The notes below the pieces were generated by a model. That model was not told where the DNA came from. It did not search any database and saw only the letters and a list, made by a program, of their open reading frames with translations. Made by a program: the position numbers and the translations under genes. Below, piece by piece: positions 5,186-6,226 of a stretch of 6,226 nt of DNA (its first letter is position 1; each line of letters opens with the position of its first letter). This stretch comes from Betaproteobacteria bacterium (lineage in GTDB: Bacteria; Pseudomonadota; Gammaproteobacteria; Burkholderiales; Casimicrobiaceae). The DNA lies in contig VBCZ01000276.1 of NCBI GenBank assembly GCA_005889025.1, forward strand, positions 1-6,226, read 5' to 3'.

Positions 5186-6226
5186 CCGCGCTCGGCCTCA
5201 CGACGATATGGGCCCTCCTCGGCTTCACCTTCGCCTTGGGCGTCGGCAATGCGCTGGTCCTGCCCGCGTGGGCCGCGATCGTGCCCGAGCTGGTGCCGCG
5301 TGCGCAACTCGCCTCCGCCGTCGCGCTGAACAGCATCGCGATCAATGTTTCGCGCGCCGTCGGCCCGGCAATCGCCGGATTGATCATCGCATCGCTGGGC
5401 GTCTGGCCCGTGTTCATCCTGAATGCGCTGTCGTACATCGGCATACTCGCGGTGCTCATACACTGGCGGCGGGAGAGGCGGAGAAGCGCGCTGCCTGCGG
5501 AACGATTCATCAGCGCCATCCGGGTCGGTCTTCGCTTTGTGACGCACACGCGATCGTTGCAGGTCGTGCTCATTCGCGGAGGCGCGTTCTTCGCCTTCGC
5601 CAGCGCAAGCTGGGCGCTGTTTCCTCTCATCGTCCGGCGCGAGCTTGGACGCGGCCCCGAAGTGTACGGGCTGTTGCTGACCTGCATCGGCGCCGGCGCG
5701 GTGATTGGCGCCCTGCTGCTGCCGCGCATCCGCGCCCGCCTCTCGCGCGATCTGCTGGTCAGCGCGGCGAGCGTCCTCTACGCCGTCGCGATGTTCGTTC
5801 TCGCCGGGATCAGGGAAATCTTCGTTCTGGCGCTGGCGATGGTGATGACCGGCGTCGCATGGATCTCGATCCTTTCGGCTCTTCAGGTATCGGCGCAAAC
5901 TGCGCTGCCTTCGTGGGTGCGCGCGCGCGGTCTCTCTGCGTTTGTCATGGTCTTCATGGCCGGGATGGCGATCGGTGCAGTTGCGTGGGGCCAGGTCGCT
6001 ACCCGGATCGGCATTCCCGATGCACTTTCGATCGCGGGTCTGGGCGTCGCCGCAAGCATCCTGCTCGTGCTGAAATTCAAACTGGGCGATCGGGAAGCGC
6101 CCGATCTGACGCCGTCGATGCACTGGGCGCCGCCGGTGCTGGCAGAAGAGCCCGAGCCCGACAGCGGACCGGTGATGGTAAGCATCGAGTACCTGGTCGA
6201 TCCCGCCAAGCGAGAGGCGTTCGTTG
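5167..6226 (+). pseudogene. MFS transporter (EntS/MFS_3 type), remainder in a shifted frame, 3'-partial
   Basis: This frame continues the same MFS protein: 'GILGVLTALGLTTIWALL', 'LPAWAAIVPELVPRAQL', 'AVALNSIAINVSRAVGPAIAG', 'SALPAERFISAIRVGLRFV', 'LGRGPEVYGLLLTCIGAGAV' and 'VSAQTALPSWVRARGLSAF' are typical MFS_3 blocks in the usual order. About 353 residues are visible, and the frame is still open at the window end. The final stretch 'GPVMVSIEYLVDPAKREAFV' begins the C-terminal domain found in long members of the family, so the stop lies outside the window. The frame has no good start near its beginning (a GTG at 5179 is the nearest candidate) and lacks the first helix, so it should be read as the second part of a broken gene. 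The coding style is intact beyond the junction, so the break is recent or artefactual. Confidence 0.75.

Noticed and set aside
4891..6123. Long minus-strand open frame (410 codons) opposite the MFS gene
   Set aside because: The protein is rich in Arg, Asp, Gln and Ala with no recognisable domain, while the plus strand encodes clear MFS blocks. It is a shadow of GC-rich coding DNA.

Overview
This is a GC-rich, gene-dense proteobacterial window. I favour Alphaproteobacteria or a neighbouring class, but only weakly: the argument rests on base composition, protein style and a dispersed palindromic repeat of a kind common in these groups. No rRNA, tRNA, CRISPR array, integrase or transposase was seen.

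Layout from left to right. (1) Positions 2-757, plus strand: the C-terminal part of a family-1/4-type (GT-B) glycosyltransferase, cut by the window start. (2) Positions 525-2087, minus strand: an ABC-3 (ZnuB/TroC-like) metal-transport permease with an unusual C-terminal extension. Its frame runs 233 nt antisense into the glycosyltransferase. (3) Positions 2088-2327: a gap with no gene that holds a three-arm palindromic repeat. (4) Positions 2328-3245, minus: a periplasmic metal-binding (ZnuA/TroA-like) protein. (5) Positions 3256-4605, minus: an exported acetamidase/formamidase-family protein whose C-terminal module is duplicated, each copy carrying a Cys pair. (6) Positions 4606-4912: a divergent intergenic region with several inverted repeats. 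(7) Position 4913 to the window end, plus: an EntS/MFS_3-type major facilitator gene broken by an internal deletion with a frameshift, and cut by the window end.

The three minus-strand genes look like one transcription unit: amidase, then binding protein, then permease. The amidase stop codon lies inside the Shine-Dalgarno sequence of the binding protein, which suggests translational coupling. The binding protein and permease would import a transition metal (Zn or Mn), but no ABC ATPase is encoded in the window. The slot between binding protein and permease, where an ATPase often sits, holds only the palindromic repeat.

The observations most worth following are the duplicated Cys-pair module of the exported amidase and its coupling to a metal-binding protein, the ATPase-less metal transporter with an extended permease, and the broken MFS gene. 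No clearly new system is proven here.
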